Under the pieces are notes generated by a model, which ran no database searches, had not been told where the DNA came from, and saw nothing but the letters and a program-made list of their open reading frames with translations. A program made the translations under genes and the position numbers. Shown here piece by piece: positions 21,838 through 34,065 of a stretch of 64,000 bases of DNA; positions within the stretch are counted from its first letter, which is position 1; each line of letters begins with the position of its first letter. The DNA lies in NCBI GenBank assembly GCA_027563935.2, contig CM050451.1, positions 105,737,565-105,801,564 on the forward strand. The letters run 5' to 3'. This DNA comes from Costus lasius. Lineage: Eukaryota > Streptophyta > Magnoliopsida > Zingiberales > Costaceae.

Positions 21838-22342
21838 ATATAAGAATGCTCGCAAGCCACTCTTAAGCCGGTCATATATGAAATATATGGATGCTATGAG
21901 ACATGAGTGAAACGGCCATTTGGAGTGTTGGACCTTCTTCAGTTGGAAATAGAACAATGTGTACTCCAAGTAGGATGAAGGCACATGCTGTCTTTAAGAT
22001 AACTTTACTGGATGGAGCTTCAAATCTACTTGTAACAGCCCTAACAAAACGTGATTGTGTAACTTCCCTTACTTTCTTCTTTAAATTTATTTTTGGTCTC
22101 TTCCTATCATAAAAACTCTGCATTATTTTTTTGTCGTGAGCTGATTCAATTGCATCTACACTTGGCTTATTTCCAGCATAACTTTGGACTAAAAAGTTTC
22201 TGTTAGCTTGAATTTCTTCTTCAGATGCTTCTCTACTTATTCCAAGTCGCTTATATGGGTCCTTTACATGAATCCTAGGAAAGGCAGCTAAAGCAGGAGT
22301 CATTAGAAATTGATCTAGTAATGTATTATTGCTCAAACAGAA
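21838..22342 (-). pseudogene. DUF3353 / CPP1-like chloroplast chaperone-like gene, internal exon with frameshift
   Basis: The minus-strand sequence encodes the family core: a J-like region (PRIHVKDPYKRLGI, SEEEIQANRNFL, KPSVDAIESAHD), a basic stretch, then the start of the membrane part (FPTEEGPTLQMAVSL). Family members are chloroplast membrane proteins; CPP1 stabilises protochlorophyllide oxidoreductase. The exon looks real at both ends, with an acceptor GTTGTAG at about 22343 and a donor ATGG|GTATGC at 21838/21837. About 7 extra bases at about 21901-21907 (ACATGAG beside ATGAG, an imperfect tandem copy) shift the frame. The rest, SIYFIYDRLKSGLRAFLYG, is therefore in another frame. I find no transit-peptide exon adjacent and no C-terminal exon, so I call it a pseudogene. 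A sequencing error is the alternative. Confidence 0.75.
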
Positions 22343-23270
22343 CTACAACTCAATGACATCGATAAGTCAATGGAAAAAAAAGTTAGATTTTGAAGTTTCA
22401 AGGTTCATTAGGAAGTCATAGATTGTAAAATTGTTTTTATGTGTTGCCAGCAAATAATCAGCTGTAGGTGTTTCCCTGCCTACAAATAAGCCAATTGAAG
22501 CATGTGGACATGCCAGTAAAGCCATAAAAATTGCAAAGCATTTTTAATCACAACTACTTGCAGGATACAAATGGATATAAAAATTTATGAATGGAATTAT
22601 TTTTCCTTCCATTACTATATTATTCATGCAATAATATCTGCATAGCCTTGGGTAGAGATGCTTAATAAATAATGCAATAAAAGAAATATATAAAACATGG
22701 AAGTCTCTAGTTTTAATTACTAAAATAGGTCTTAAGAATTTTTTTTTAATTATTTCCAATCTTTAGATCTTTGTGTATTGGGTTATTATTTCCATATGAT
22801 AGTCATGTTTTTAATTAATTTTATTGTTGACATTAAAAAAACTACTTATTAATATAAGTGACCCAATTATTTTCGTTTATTAGGTTTATTCAACTCAACT
22901 TGTTTGATTTTATTGAACACAATTAGATTTTTCTTGCACTATATGTTCAACAAGAAAATTAGGGCTATAAATTACAAACTCATATGCAGGCATCCAAATA
23001 CTCTGCATATTCTCATTTTTATTTCCATGCAACTAATATTTGTAGAATTCTATATGTAGATAATCAAGCAAATGCGATTTGTGATCCTGAGTTATAGGAA
23101 GTGATAAAAGATGATGATGATAAAAATGTAATCGTAATTGAGCTACTTCAGGTCGACTCTCGCAACGAGGTAGAATTCGTCACAAAAACAAACTAAAAAA
23201 AGCTTTTTTAAAGACAATTTAATGTTCCTTACACGCTGAATCACCAGCCATAGCCCCAAATGATGCCTGC
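22343..23270. other. Non-coding flank (possible intron) left of the retrotransposon nest
   Basis: About 930 bp AT-rich DNA with no gene. If the CPP1-like locus once had an upstream exon, this is intron interrupted at 23271 by the retrotransposon block. Confidence 0.4.
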
Positions 23271-23886
23271 TGTTAGACCCGAGAACGGAAAATTGGGCGC
23301 GGCCCAATTCTAGCCCAGTCCAACCCATTTACGCTATTTTGGGTAACACAGGTTAGCGGATTGGATCGGGCACTGCCCGACATCCAGATCCTTTTTTGCC
23401 CCAACGGGCGCCGTGCGATGAAGTCGTGGCAGGTGGGCGGAGTTGATGGGTCGAGACTTTGGTCCGCGAGCCGACGTGGGACGCTGTGCGGGCGAAAAGA
23501 AGAAGAATAAAAAAAAAGGAGAGATGGGGGAGCATCGTCTCTCTCGCGGACGTTCGAAACGAACTCGTGCTCTCCCTCTCTCTTCCGGCAAACTCATCGG
23601 CTGGAGTTCGGATCTCCGGTAATAGCCGTGCCTAGCTCGCGTCCGCGTTCCGGTGGTGTGGGCGGGTGGTCGGAAAGTGCCGAGCTTCCCTGTCCCTCTT
23701 CCGACGTCTGCACCGCCTCCTTCCCGTTGATCTCGCCGCCACAGCCTCCGGGCCCCCACTTCCAGACTGCCTTGGAAGGCGCGGCCGACATCAGCTTCAT
23801 CGGAAAGAAGGAGTCGGCGCTTGGCGCCGAGGTACTCCCCCTTTCTTCTCTCTCCGGTGGTTTTTCCGTTCGTCTCTGACTTGCCT
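23271..23886 (+). repeat. Outer element 5' LTR, first part
   Basis: Matches 37436-38050 of the right LTR. It is interrupted at TTGCCT, where the inner element is inserted. Confidence 0.9.
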
Positions 23887-25961
23887 TGTTACGCCCCAAA
23901 AATCCACCCGGATCCCGCGCCGGGAATCCCGGACCTTGGGACGCACAACACTGTACCTGTCAAATCAATCCTGACAACCGAAAGGTACAGACTGAATAAA
24001 ATAACATAACAAGGACCAGCCCGGCCCCGATTATCCATAATGCAATAACACTGACACAAGACCGACGCAGCGATCAACAGAAATAATAACAACAGGACCG
24101 GCACAACGGTCGACAAACCAACAGATACACGACCGGCGCAGCGGTCAACAGAGTCCAACATAACATAAATATAATAAACAACAGACCGACAGATGCAAAA
24201 CTAAACCGGACTGGTGGTCACCAAGCAATCTATCTAATCTGCCCCCGAAGGAGCCGCGCCTGGACCTGGAGGCAAAACAAAGGGGGGTTAGCCGGAGGCT
24301 AAGTAGGGATATTACAGTGTATATGGTGCATGATCAGAAACAAGGAATTACCAGAATACAACCAAGACTTTATATGATCATATAGAGTATAATCAAATCT
24401 CAATATACGTATCAATATATATGTCCTCATACACAGATAAAAACTGGGAGCTGGTACAGCAATGGTCTACGACCCGCAACTCTATAACCCGCAACTCTAT
24501 AAAATAGAGTGGTCCCTACTGATGGCTCCTCGAACAGTAGAGACGACTGTCCATCGACAGCCCGCTAGTGTAGCGTCCTACACTCAGTACAACCCCTTAT
24601 TGGGCTGATAACAGACCTCAAGCCCATAACATCGAACTCTCTCGGTCAGAAACGATCATACAGCGTCTCGACAGAAATCTCACAGGCAGTATCTAAGGTA
24701 TACTGACATGTCTATCGCTAGACAGTCAATCCTCAATGTACATATACAAAACTCATACCACCTACCAACTACCAATAAATATGCAAGAACAAAATACTCA
24801 TACCGTGTTTCATGCAACAGGTTATGTCAACAGGGATGTACTCAGAGCAGAACAGGAGTTAGAACAGTAATCAACAGTGATAATCAGCAATAAGGGAGGT
24901 GCCGCTAACTACACATGCGGTTGGCACCGTAACAAAGAATAGAGGTAGAATCCCTACCTCAGATGCAGACGTATAGTAAAACAGAACCAACCCGATATCA
25001 CGCGATTAGTCAACAGGTCCTAACAGGTAAATCAGGTGTAAGTTCTCATATTATGCTAATCTACTTATAAGAGTCAGTATTAGGTAGTCATGTCCAGGTA
25101 TAATCATTTAATCAGGTTTGTCAGATATACAGGTCCAAGTTTATGTTTACGCATGCGTTTGTATACGTATAAAGGCGGGTATGGGTACTAACCGAGTTCG
25201 CAGCCTCGTGCGAACGAATAATCACCACCGGAAGTCGGGATACGCGAGAACCAACCACGCGCGGGTAACCGAGTCGTCAGCACGGAAATTGATGTTCACC
25301 GGAAAGTTCACCGGAGTCACTGTTCACCGCCGGAACAGTGTTTTCGGTGGCCGATCGAAGCTCTCCGGTAGTCAAATGAAAGCTAATGGCGAGGGGGTTC
25401 TGGTCGTACGGTCGATGTTGCAAATGGAGGTCGGGGTCGCCGGAGATCTGGGAAAAATCGGTTGGCGGCGGCGTTGGCAATCTCGCCGGCGCCGGAGACG
25501 AAGACACCAGGAATAGCTTCGGGAGGCGGCGGAAATGTCCGCCGCAGGTGGGCAAGTCCTCCAACGTCGTCGGAGTCGAGGATCGTGTCGGCCCTAGGGT
25601 TTCCCGGCGGATGCGAGGGAGAAGAAGGAAGAGGCATGGGGAGGCGGCGGTCGACTTTGGAACTCGTCGCCGCATCTTCCATTGGCTCGAGGAGGAGGGC
25701 GAAGGGAAGCAGTTGCAGGGGAGTTCACCGGCAGGAGCAGTCACCGGAAACAAAGGAGACGGATCGAGAGAAGGGCGGCGTTCGTTCGTGATGGGGAGAT
25801 GGACGCGAAGCAGGGAGAAATAAGGGAGGAAGGGCACGCAACAGAATGGGATGGGCTCGGTCACGCGTGCACAGTGCCGAGTCCCATCAAATTTCATTAC
25901 TTTTACTATTTTAATCCCTTTTACTGTTTTTGTTTTGTTTGCATTCATCACGGGCATAACA
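23887..25961 (-). repeat. Inner element LTR (left in window, its 3' LTR)
   Basis: TGTTACGCCC...GGGCATAACA, 2075 bp. It has a short tandem duplication (AACCCGCAACTCTATA at about 24488) that is absent from the other LTR. The GC-rich, Arg-rich open frames at 25100-25960 belong to the LTR and are not genes. Confidence 0.93.
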
Positions 25962-26094
25962 TTATATCCACCTTCAAAAGAATTTGGTCCCCAAATTCAA
26001 GACAAGTTCATTAACGGTACTTAAACAGAATTACAGACAGAATTACAGAATTAGTAATACGACAGTCACTCATACACAAATCATTCGTCTAACT

Positions 26095-26861
26095 CCATCT
26101 CTGAAAACAGATCCAGATGTTTCTTCATAAATTCGACCTCGCACTCCCAAGTAGCCTCACTCTTAGGGTGATGTTTCCATTGACTTTAATCAGGCTGATT
26201 ACCTTATTTCTCAGCTTGTGTTCTTTGCGTTCTAAGATCTCTACAGGCATCTCGGCATACGTGGCATCTTCTTGGACATGAACTGTACCATGGCTCAACA
26301 CATGAGATGGATCCGCGATGTATTTACGCAACATGGATACGTGGAACACCGGATGAATATAAGAGTACATCGGTGGAAGTGCTAAGCGGTATGCGACGGG
26401 TCCAACTCTCTCTAGTATCTCGAAAGGACCCATATACCTCGGGGCTAACTTACCAGCATACCCGAATCTAGTCGTACCCTTCTTCGGAGAAATCCGAAGG
26501 AACACGTGGTCATCGATATCAAATTCAAGTGGCCGCCGTATCTTGTCTGCGTAACTCTTTTGCCGACTTTGGGCAGCTAATAATCTCCGTCTAATAATCT
26601 GAACTCTCTCGGCATCAAGTGCTAACATAGCCGGTCCCAACACACGGCTTTCACCTGCTTCGTCCCATGGCACCGGAGATCTACACTTCCTACCGTACAA
26701 AGCCTCGAAAGGTGTCATCTGGATCGTCGAATGATAACTATTATTATAAGCGAATTCCACTAAGTGTAGGTGGCACTCCCAACCATCCGTGAAGTCTAAA
26801 GTGATGGCTCGAAGCATGTCCTCTAAGGTCTGAATGGTCCTCTCAGACTGTCCATCAGTCT
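26095..26861 (-). pseudogene. Integrase C-terminal part and chromodomain of the inner element
   Basis: Continues from the split integrase: DGQSERTIQTLEDMLRA, EFAYNNSYHSTIQMTPFEAL, the GPY-type module (RYMGPFEILERVGPVAYRLA, PVFHVSMLRKYI) and a chromodomain with HHPKSEATWECEVEF. One base is lost near 26180, so the last about 25 codons are in another frame. With the interruption at 26862 this confirms a dead integrase. Confidence 0.88.
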
Positions 26862-28547
26862 TTTGAGAGTCCCCTTCAAGGGGGAGCGCAAGGGGGTGAA
26901 ACCCTAAAGGGGGCGGCGCATATAAAATTTTAGGGGTGTCACCCTCAAGACCGCATGTAGATCATATGATTAACTCATTGCATAAACGAAAAGATCTCAA
27001 AGGGATCATACCAACGCCATTGGAATGGTTGTCGGCTTGGAAGCAAAGATCAAGAGAGATCTTCTCCAAAGATGTCACACACAAGGGATGAAGGCTTCCT
27101 CCTTGCGCAACTCTTGTGCTAGCAAAAATTGCCAAGTTGTCCTTTGTGTTTAGGAGATGAGATGAAAGCTTCTTGCTCTTCGAAAACCCTTCCACCTTGC
27201 GCAAAACGATACCTCACCCAAGAGAGAGCATCGAAGCCTAGAGGCGTTGAGTCAACATAGGCGTTTTGGCGTTTCAAGACTTCCATAAAAGGAAAGTCAT
27301 CAAGACATGCGTTCATGTCTTTTGAACCATTCCAAAACGCCAACTCAATTGAATCATGCGTTCACTTATGTGAACCGGTTCAATTGAATTCGGTCCAATT
27401 TCATTTGGTCCAAATGACAAATCGAACCAAGCCAAGCCATGGTCTAAATCTCATATGAACCATGAAGGTTCAAGATCTAACCGTACATCTCTAGATGCTC
27501 TTGATCTCACCGATCTAGCATCCACACTCTCGATCGAAGCTTACCGATCTCAAGCCCTAATCAATCAAACATGATCAGACCAGATCTCACTTACAATCAG
27601 AGTTTAAACTCCTTTAAACTGAACCAAAACAATTCAGTCCACACGATCTGACTTAAGTAAGCCATATCACCAAATTGTGCGACCCTGAGGGTTTCCTTTA
27701 AATGTCGGTAACGATAACTTACGTTATCACGATCAGTGAGAGGTATCTAGCCACACATCACTGTCTCCCGATATAAAGGAAAGAGTCTTCCAAGACTACA
27801 CCCAAACCATAGCACAAGTGTGAATCCACTTCACGAGGCATACAAGTTTCCTTTGCCACTGGATGTTCTTATTGGACAAGCGTGTCAAGCCTGTAGCTCC
27901 AATATGATGAGCATGATTAGACCAGATGAACATAGTCACCTGGGTATGGCCATACACTTTCTCAATCATCTCATCCAGGGGGGGCCCCATAGAACATCAT
28001 GCTCCTTAAACAAAGAGACGGCAATCCTTTATCTATCACCAGTGCCCTAACCTGACTCATGATCATTATCCAAGATAGTCTATAACCATTATATTTCAAA
28101 TGATATTGAACTACCTCAAAACAATGACAATCATCATTTAGAAACACAAGTGATCTCAAGTCAGAGGAAGTATGCCACTTGTTGCACACAAGGATTATTC
28201 ACATTGTGACAAGCAATTGAATATCCTAGTAGGGTCTGTCCAGTACATCCAATGTACCCATGAGTCTACATCTTATTCCATGCTCGAAGCATCCTATAAG
28301 ATTAGAACACACATTAGTCTTAACCATATCAAGGCTGTCTCATGTTCACCAAGATATCTCGACTAAGGACATATAGCATGTCAGCCTAGCTGAACAGCAT
28401 TGAGACATTATTCAGAAGTACACTTATTGCACCAGACAATGTAACATACTGAATAACAACCATGCCTTTATAAACATAAGCGTTTATTACATGATACTCA
28501 TAGAATCCTAAGGCCTCAAACATTAGCCTTAAGGGCATACCCTAACA
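26862..28547 (-). mobile_element. 1.69-kb solo-LTR-like insertion inside the inner integrase
   Basis: The insert is flanked by AGTCT at 26857-26861 and 28548-28552, a 5-bp target duplication that separates two halves of one integrase frame. On the minus strand it starts TGTTAGGGTATGCCC. The other end is GGACTCTCAAA, so the canonical CA is followed by two extra A. No coding domain is present. Size, TG start and 5-bp duplication fit a solo LTR, probably Copia-type. Confidence 0.78.
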
Positions 28548-28552
28548 AGTCT

Positions 28553-29060
28553 GCGGGTGATAAGCCGTACTGAACCGCAGTTCAGTTCCCAATGCCTTCT
28601 GTAAACTAACCCAGAACCGAGATGTAAATCGTGGGTCTCTGTCAGAAATAATACTGGCAGGAACCCCATGTAGCCGTACAATCTCCTGACAATAAAGCCT
28701 TGCTAGCTTGTCCATGGAGTAATTCTTTCTGATAGGTAGGAAATGGGCAGACTTGGTCAAGCGGTCAATGACTACCCAAACCGAGTCATGGCTTGTACGC
28801 GACCTAGGAAGATCCGTCATGAAGTCCATGGTAATATGTTCCCACTTCCACTCCGGAATAGGAATACTCTGTAAGAGCCCAGAAGGTTTCTTATGCTCTA
28901 TTTTCACTTGTTGGCATACCAGACATCGTCCGACATACTCTGCCACATCTCTCTTCATGCCTTCCCACCAATAAGACTTTCGAAGGTCATTATACATTTT
29001 CGTGGCACCAGGATGTACCGCGAATCTCGACTTGTGTGCTTCTGCTAGTAATTTTTCCTT
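28553..29060 (-). pseudogene. Integrase N-terminal and catalytic part of the inner element
   Basis: The minus strand encodes the end of the zinc-binding HHCC region ([27 protein letters not shown]) and the core start [18 protein letters not shown] with the first catalytic Asp. [27 protein letters not shown] with the second Asp, and FSTAYHPQT follow. The frame is cut at HPQT by the insertion at 26862-28547 and resumes at 26861. The function was insertion of the element's cDNA into chromatin; it is now disrupted. Confidence 0.9.
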
Positions 29061-29329
29061 AACTACCTCGGGTACACATAACCTATTCTAGCACCTTATT
29101 ACTCCTTGATCATCCTGGGTAAATTCTTCTCTCTTGCCCTTTGCGATGATAGACTGCAGGTACCAATCATTTGGTTGCGCCTCAATAAACTTCTACACCA
29201 TAGGGGACTGTGCCATCATCACGGCCAAACAACCATGCTCAGTGGGGCACACAATCTCAACACATAAATCTGCCATCTATTGTGCTAATTCAGTCGGTGT
29301 TACTCGCAAGTGAGCTAACACCCCTGCAG

Positions 29330-29535
29330 TCTTCCTACTTAGGGTGTCAGCGATAACATTGGCCTTACCCGGGTGGTAATTAAGCGTACAGTCATAGTCT
29401 TTGTGAAATTTCACCCGTCTTCGCTGCCTTATATTTAATTCCTTCTGAGAAAAATAAGTACTTCAGGCTTTGGTGATCCGCGAAGATTTCGAATGTCACA
29501 GATTCTTCATCTTGGGTAAACACTTCTCGTTTCAT
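29330..29535 (-). pseudogene. RNase H remnant of the inner element
   Basis: The minus strand shows VTFEIFADHQSLKYLF and, after a shift, KFHKDYDCTLNYHPGKANV. These are the end of Ty3 RNase H and lead into the linker before integrase. The reverse transcriptase that should precede it is absent; the sequence changes character at about 29535. Confidence 0.7.
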
Positions 29536-31500
29536 GACATCCATTGCTAACTTTCTACTATTGCTATGGTAATTAATTTAATGCTTCGCAAGAATTATCT
29601 TAAAAGAGCCTTATTGATCTTCTTTGTCAAGCATATTCTACAAGAATTAGCATCACGCTGGTCTTTAACTACTACACGTATCCATCCAATAACGTCGCTA
29701 AGAGAGTTACATTTTACCACCCTTATGAGATTAAGATTAGTTGGCACTCAACTTGTCTCGTAGCCTCGCACTAAGGCGTTTACATAGATGCAAGAAAAGA
29801 CATCCCCACCGCTGGATGTATAGTAGAAACATCGTTAATAGGTAAGATACATGACACGTAGTAAAACTGACTAATACACAAAGTAATTGATTCCCTTATC
29901 ATGGCACAACTGGGGCTCACCCTAGGTTTTGTAACCCTACTCTCCCAGATTTTCTTTGTCACTAGAGCCTTCTGTTTCGGGTAATATGGAAAAATCACTA
30001 ATCTCCTCATCAGATGAGGACGAGTTGATGGCTTGTTTCCATATAACCATGTTTGTTGTTTCACTAAATTTGTAGTAATGGTTCTCGTTAGGATCTATAT
30101 TGTAGTATTCCGGCCTTAAAGATATATGTTGCAGGTAGTGTGCTTCGTTGTATATATCAAGGGTGTGCCGTTTTGGCTCTACCAAATCATGCGCGACGAT
30201 CGTCTCAGTGTAGATAATGCAGACCTGTTTTCTTGGTTCAAATTGGGACGTCCATTTACTAACACGTGGCATCTGGTTGTGTACTATCATTTCTATCTCA
30301 GGGTGAGTTCTGCAAGCTTCTTTCAACTTCTTCGGGAAGAAGTCTGGGATAAAGGCTGGGCGGTTTCTCAGCAGAGACCATTCTCGAATCATACCATAGT
30401 TCCATAATTCTCGAACGAAGTGATAGTACCGAGGATTTAGTTTATAATATAAAATCCAAGTGGTTAAAAGACTTTTACCCTTTTCCTGGAATATGTGTAT
30501 TCCCCGTTTTGGAGTAAACGTCATCATTTGCTCTTGGAGGGAGACCATCTTTTAAAAAGTCCTTTGATGTGCGAAGACCCTGATATCCCTACTAATCACT
30601 TCTGGTAGTGAGTTGAGGAATTTTTTTCTGAACGTCGGGGAGAGTATGATCTTTGCTTTGAACTTTTTATGCTCTTCCTCCTGTCTTTGTTCCTCAGCCC
30701 TTGAGCATTCTCCCTGAAGTAAGGTAGACATGGCCCTGATTGGTGGAGTCATCATTCCAAGGATGATTTCACCAATTTGCTGCAAGTTATGGACAGGGTT
30801 GGCTATCTGGTCTCTTTTATAGCCTCATCAATGAGTTGTGTCTCGGCAAGGTATTCATTTTATGGCGAACAAATCACATAGGATACCAATCTTGACAGGG
30901 CGTCAGCCATAGTATTTTCCCTTCCGGTGATGTGCTCAAGTTGATGTGAATGCCCCTATGACAAAGTCAATAAAGTTTATCCATCACTTCCAAACACTAT
31001 GCCTTGCAGATCCATTACTCGGAAAATACGCACTTGTCAACATAGCTAGTTGTACTAACTCGCCTAGTCTTGTTAGCCTATGAGTTATGGGCCCCACCAA
31101 AGCCAACAGTGACAATTGGTTTATTGTGCCCTAGTTTGTCCACAAATTAATTGCAAGGTACCAAATTCAACATTCTATAACGAATTCCCCTTATGGAATC
31201 TTACTTAACTTTTTCAAGTAACTGTTTGCTTTCCAAATTTGTTTATAACTTGATGTCCAAAATATTGATGTTAAAATTATGTGAATCATAAGAAAATAGT
31301 AGTGTGCTCTCTTGCGAACACTATAAGCTCTAAGGAGACCCATTAAAATGATATCTAATGCGATTACATCTTTCCTTAATTATATCATTGTTCTTATAGG
31401 AACTTTCATTCGATAGGAATTTATACGTTCGCACGTCCAACACGTAGATCGTCACGACCCAGAGAGGACACACAGGTGGGCCAGGCCTAGAGAATCCACC
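29536..31500 (-). other. Foreign block replacing gag-RT in the inner element; possible pararetrovirus fragment
   Basis: Between the gag remnant and RNase H, where capsid, protease and RT should lie, the minus strand carries unrelated AT-rich DNA. At about 30880-30945 it encodes a second RNase H-type end (LEHITGRENTMADALSRL). Next comes a long frame from about 30819 to 29937, interrupted by one in-frame TAA at 30554-30552. That frame is helical and Glu/Lys-rich at first, then a globular aromatic-rich region, and ends in an acidic Ser/Glu/Asp tail. It matches no Ty3 domain I know. Several caulimovirid genera have an extra ORF after RNase H, so I favour a captured pararetroviral piece. Both edges (about 29535, about 31500) are approximate. 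Confidence 0.4.
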
Positions 31501-31559
31501 CTCGAGATGCGACAAATCAAACTTACTGGACACGCCAACCTTAAACCACATGACAGTAA

Positions 31560-31830
31560 AGCAGAACGCTAACTCCAACGCTGCAGTCGAGGGAGTTTCA
31601 CGCGCTCTACGCCGTGGAGGTTCTTGGACCGGAGGTTCTGGTGCATGGTGTCTACTTCCCGCTTCGTTAACATTGTCATCATAAGGAACACGCGGAGCGG
31701 CTACCGATGGTTCTTCCCTTTGTTCATTTCCAGAACTAGAATCCCTCCGCATCAAACTGAGTGGTGCACTCAACGCCCCACAGGCTAATTCAGTCATCCA
31801 ACCGAAACGAGAGCTTTTCTTGGGTACCAT
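31560..31830 (-). pseudogene. Gag N-terminal remnant of the inner element
   Basis: A minus-strand ATG at 31830, about 145 bp after the PBS, opens a Ser/Glu/Arg/Pro-rich, low-complexity N terminus like that of chromoviral Gag (VPKKSSRFGW, PEPPVQEPPRRRARE). Somewhere around 31500-31560 the sequence changes character. No capsid domain or zinc knuckle follows, so gag is truncated. Confidence 0.5.
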
Positions 31831-31974
31831 TTCCTATAACGCACCAACAACGGCAAGAGTCACGTTAATTAAAATCATAGATTAGTATGATCAAATACGA
31901 TTAACACTAACGTGATCTTAAATCCTAAGGTTTAATCCTAAGTCCTTATGTCCCATATAAGATCCTGAACCTAA

Positions 31975-31986
31975 CCTCTGATACCA
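31975..31986 (-). promoter_or_regulatory. Primer binding site of the inner element (tRNA-iMet)
   Basis: TGGTATCAGAGG on the minus strand, 4 bp from the LTR end. It complements the 3' end of initiator tRNA-Met and fixes the element's orientation. Confidence 0.9.
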
Positions 31987-31990
31987 TAAT

Positions 31991-34060
31991 TGTTACGCCC
32001 CAAAAATCCACCCGGATCCCGCGCCGGGAATCCCGGACCTCGGGACGCACAACACTGTACCTATCAAATCAATCCTGACAACCGAAAGGTACAGACTGAA
32101 TAAAATAACATAACAAGGACCAGCCCGGCCCCGATTATCCATAATACAATAACACTGACACAAGACCGACGCAGCGGTCAACAGAAATAACAACAACAGG
32201 ACCGGCGCAGCGGTTGACAAACCAACAGATACACGACCGGCGCAGCGGTCAACAGAGTCCAACATAACATAAATATAATAAACAACAGACCGACAGATGC
32301 AAAACTTAACCGGACTGGTGGTCACCAAGCTATCTATCTAATCTGCCCCCGAAGGAGCCGCGCCTGGACCTGGAGGCAAAACAAAGGGGGGTTAGCCGGA
32401 GGCTAAGTAGGGATATTACAGTGTATATGGTGCATGATCAGAAACAAGGAATTACCAGAATACAACCAAGACTCTATATGATCATATAGAGTATAATCAA
32501 ATCTCAATATACGTATCAATATATATGTCCTCATACACAGATAAAAACTGGGAGCTGGTACAGCAATGGTCCACGACCCGCAACTCTATAAAATAGAGTG
32601 GTCCCTACTGATGGCTCCCCGAACAGTAGAGACGACTGTCCGTCGACAGCCCGCTAGTGTAGCGTCCTACACTCAGTACAACCCCTTATTGGGCTGATAA
32701 CAGACCTCAAGCCCATAACATCGGACTCTCTCGGTCAGAGACTATCATACCGCGTCTCGACAGAAATCTCACAGGCAGTATCTGAGGTATACTAACATGT
32801 CTATCGCTAGACAGTCAATCCTCAATGTACATATACAGAACTCATACCACCTACCAACTACCAATAAACATGCAAGAACAAAATACTCATACCATGTTTC
32901 ATGCAACAGGTTATGTCAACAGGGATGTACTCAGAGCAGAACAGGAGTTAGAACAGTAATCAACAGTGATAATCAGCAATAAGGGAGGTGCCGCTAACTA
33001 CACATGCGGTTGGCACCGTAACAAAGAATGGAGGTAGAATCCCTACCTTAGATGCAGACGTACAGTAAAACAGAACCAACCCGATATCACGCGATCAGTC
33101 AACAGGTCCTAACAGGTAAATCAGGTGTAAGTTCTCATATTATGCTAATCTACTTATAAGAGTCAGTATTAGGTAGTCATGTCCAGGTATAATCATTTAA
33201 TCAGGTTTGTCAGATATACAGGTCCAAGTTTATGTTTACGCATGCGTTTGTATACGTATAAAGGCGGGTACGGGTACTAACCGAGTTCGCAGCCTCGTGC
33301 GAACGAATAATCACCACCGAAAGTCGGGATACGCGAGAACCAACCATGCGCGCATAACCGAGTCGTCAACACGGAAATCGATGTTCACCGGAAAGTTCAC
33401 CGGAGTCACTGTTCACCGCAGGAACAGTGTTTTCGGTGGCCGATCGAAGCTCTCCGATAGTCAAATGAAAGCTGATGGCGAGGGGGTTCTGGTCGTATGG
33501 TCGGTGTTGCAAATGGAGGTCGGGGTCGCCGGAGATCTGGGAAAAATCGGTCGGCGGAGGCATTCGCAATCTCGCCGGCGTCGGAGACGAAGGCACCAGG
33601 AACAGCTTCGGGAGGCGGCGGAAATGTCCGCCGCAGGTGGGGAAGTCCTCCAACGTCGTCGGAGACGAGGATCACGTCGGGCGTAGGGTTTTCCGGCGGA
33701 TGCGAGGGAGAAGAAGGAAGAGGCGTGGGGAGGCGGCAGTCGACTTGGGAACTCGTTGCCGCAGCTTCCGTTGGCTCGAGGAGGAGGGCGAAGGGAAGTA
33801 GTTGCAGGGGAGTTCACCGGCCGGAGCAGTCACCAGAAACAAAGGAGGCGAATCGAGAGAAGGGCGGCGTTCGTTCGTGACGGGGAGATGGACGCGAAGC
33901 GGGGAGAAATAAGGGAGGAAGGGCACACAACAGAACGGGATGGGCTCGGTCACGCATGCATAGTGCCGAGTCCCATCAAATTTCATTACTTTTACTATTT
34001 TAATCCCTTTTACTGTTTTTGTTTGCATGCATAGTGTCTGCATTCATCACGGGCGTAACA
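31991..34060 (-). repeat. Inner element LTR (right in window, its 5' LTR)
   Basis: TGTTACGCCC...GGGCGTAACA, 2070 bp, near-identical to 23887-25961. Confidence 0.93.
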
Positions 34061-34065
34061 TGCCT

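Larger units (their letters stand above)
23887..34060 (-). mobile_element. Inner chromovirus (Tekay/Del-like), minus orientation, nested in the outer LTR
   Basis: A 10.2-kb element with ends TGTTACGCCC and GGGCGTAACA, flanked on both sides by the target duplication TGCCT (23882-23886 and 34061-34065). Two LTRs of about 2.07 kb differ by only a few bases per hundred by eye. The PBS (31986-31975) and the coding remnants are on the minus strand. Long LTRs, an integrase followed by a chromodomain (EATWE motif) and an iMet PBS fit the Tekay/Del chromoviruses. The integrase gene is split by an insertion, and most of gag, protease and RT is missing or replaced. It cannot be autonomous. Confidence 0.93.

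Noticed and set aside
25100..25957. Long GC-rich frames on both strands (132 to 226 codons), and their copies at 33207-34043
   Set aside because: They lie inside the two LTRs of the inner retrotransposon, are shared by both copies and show no domain.
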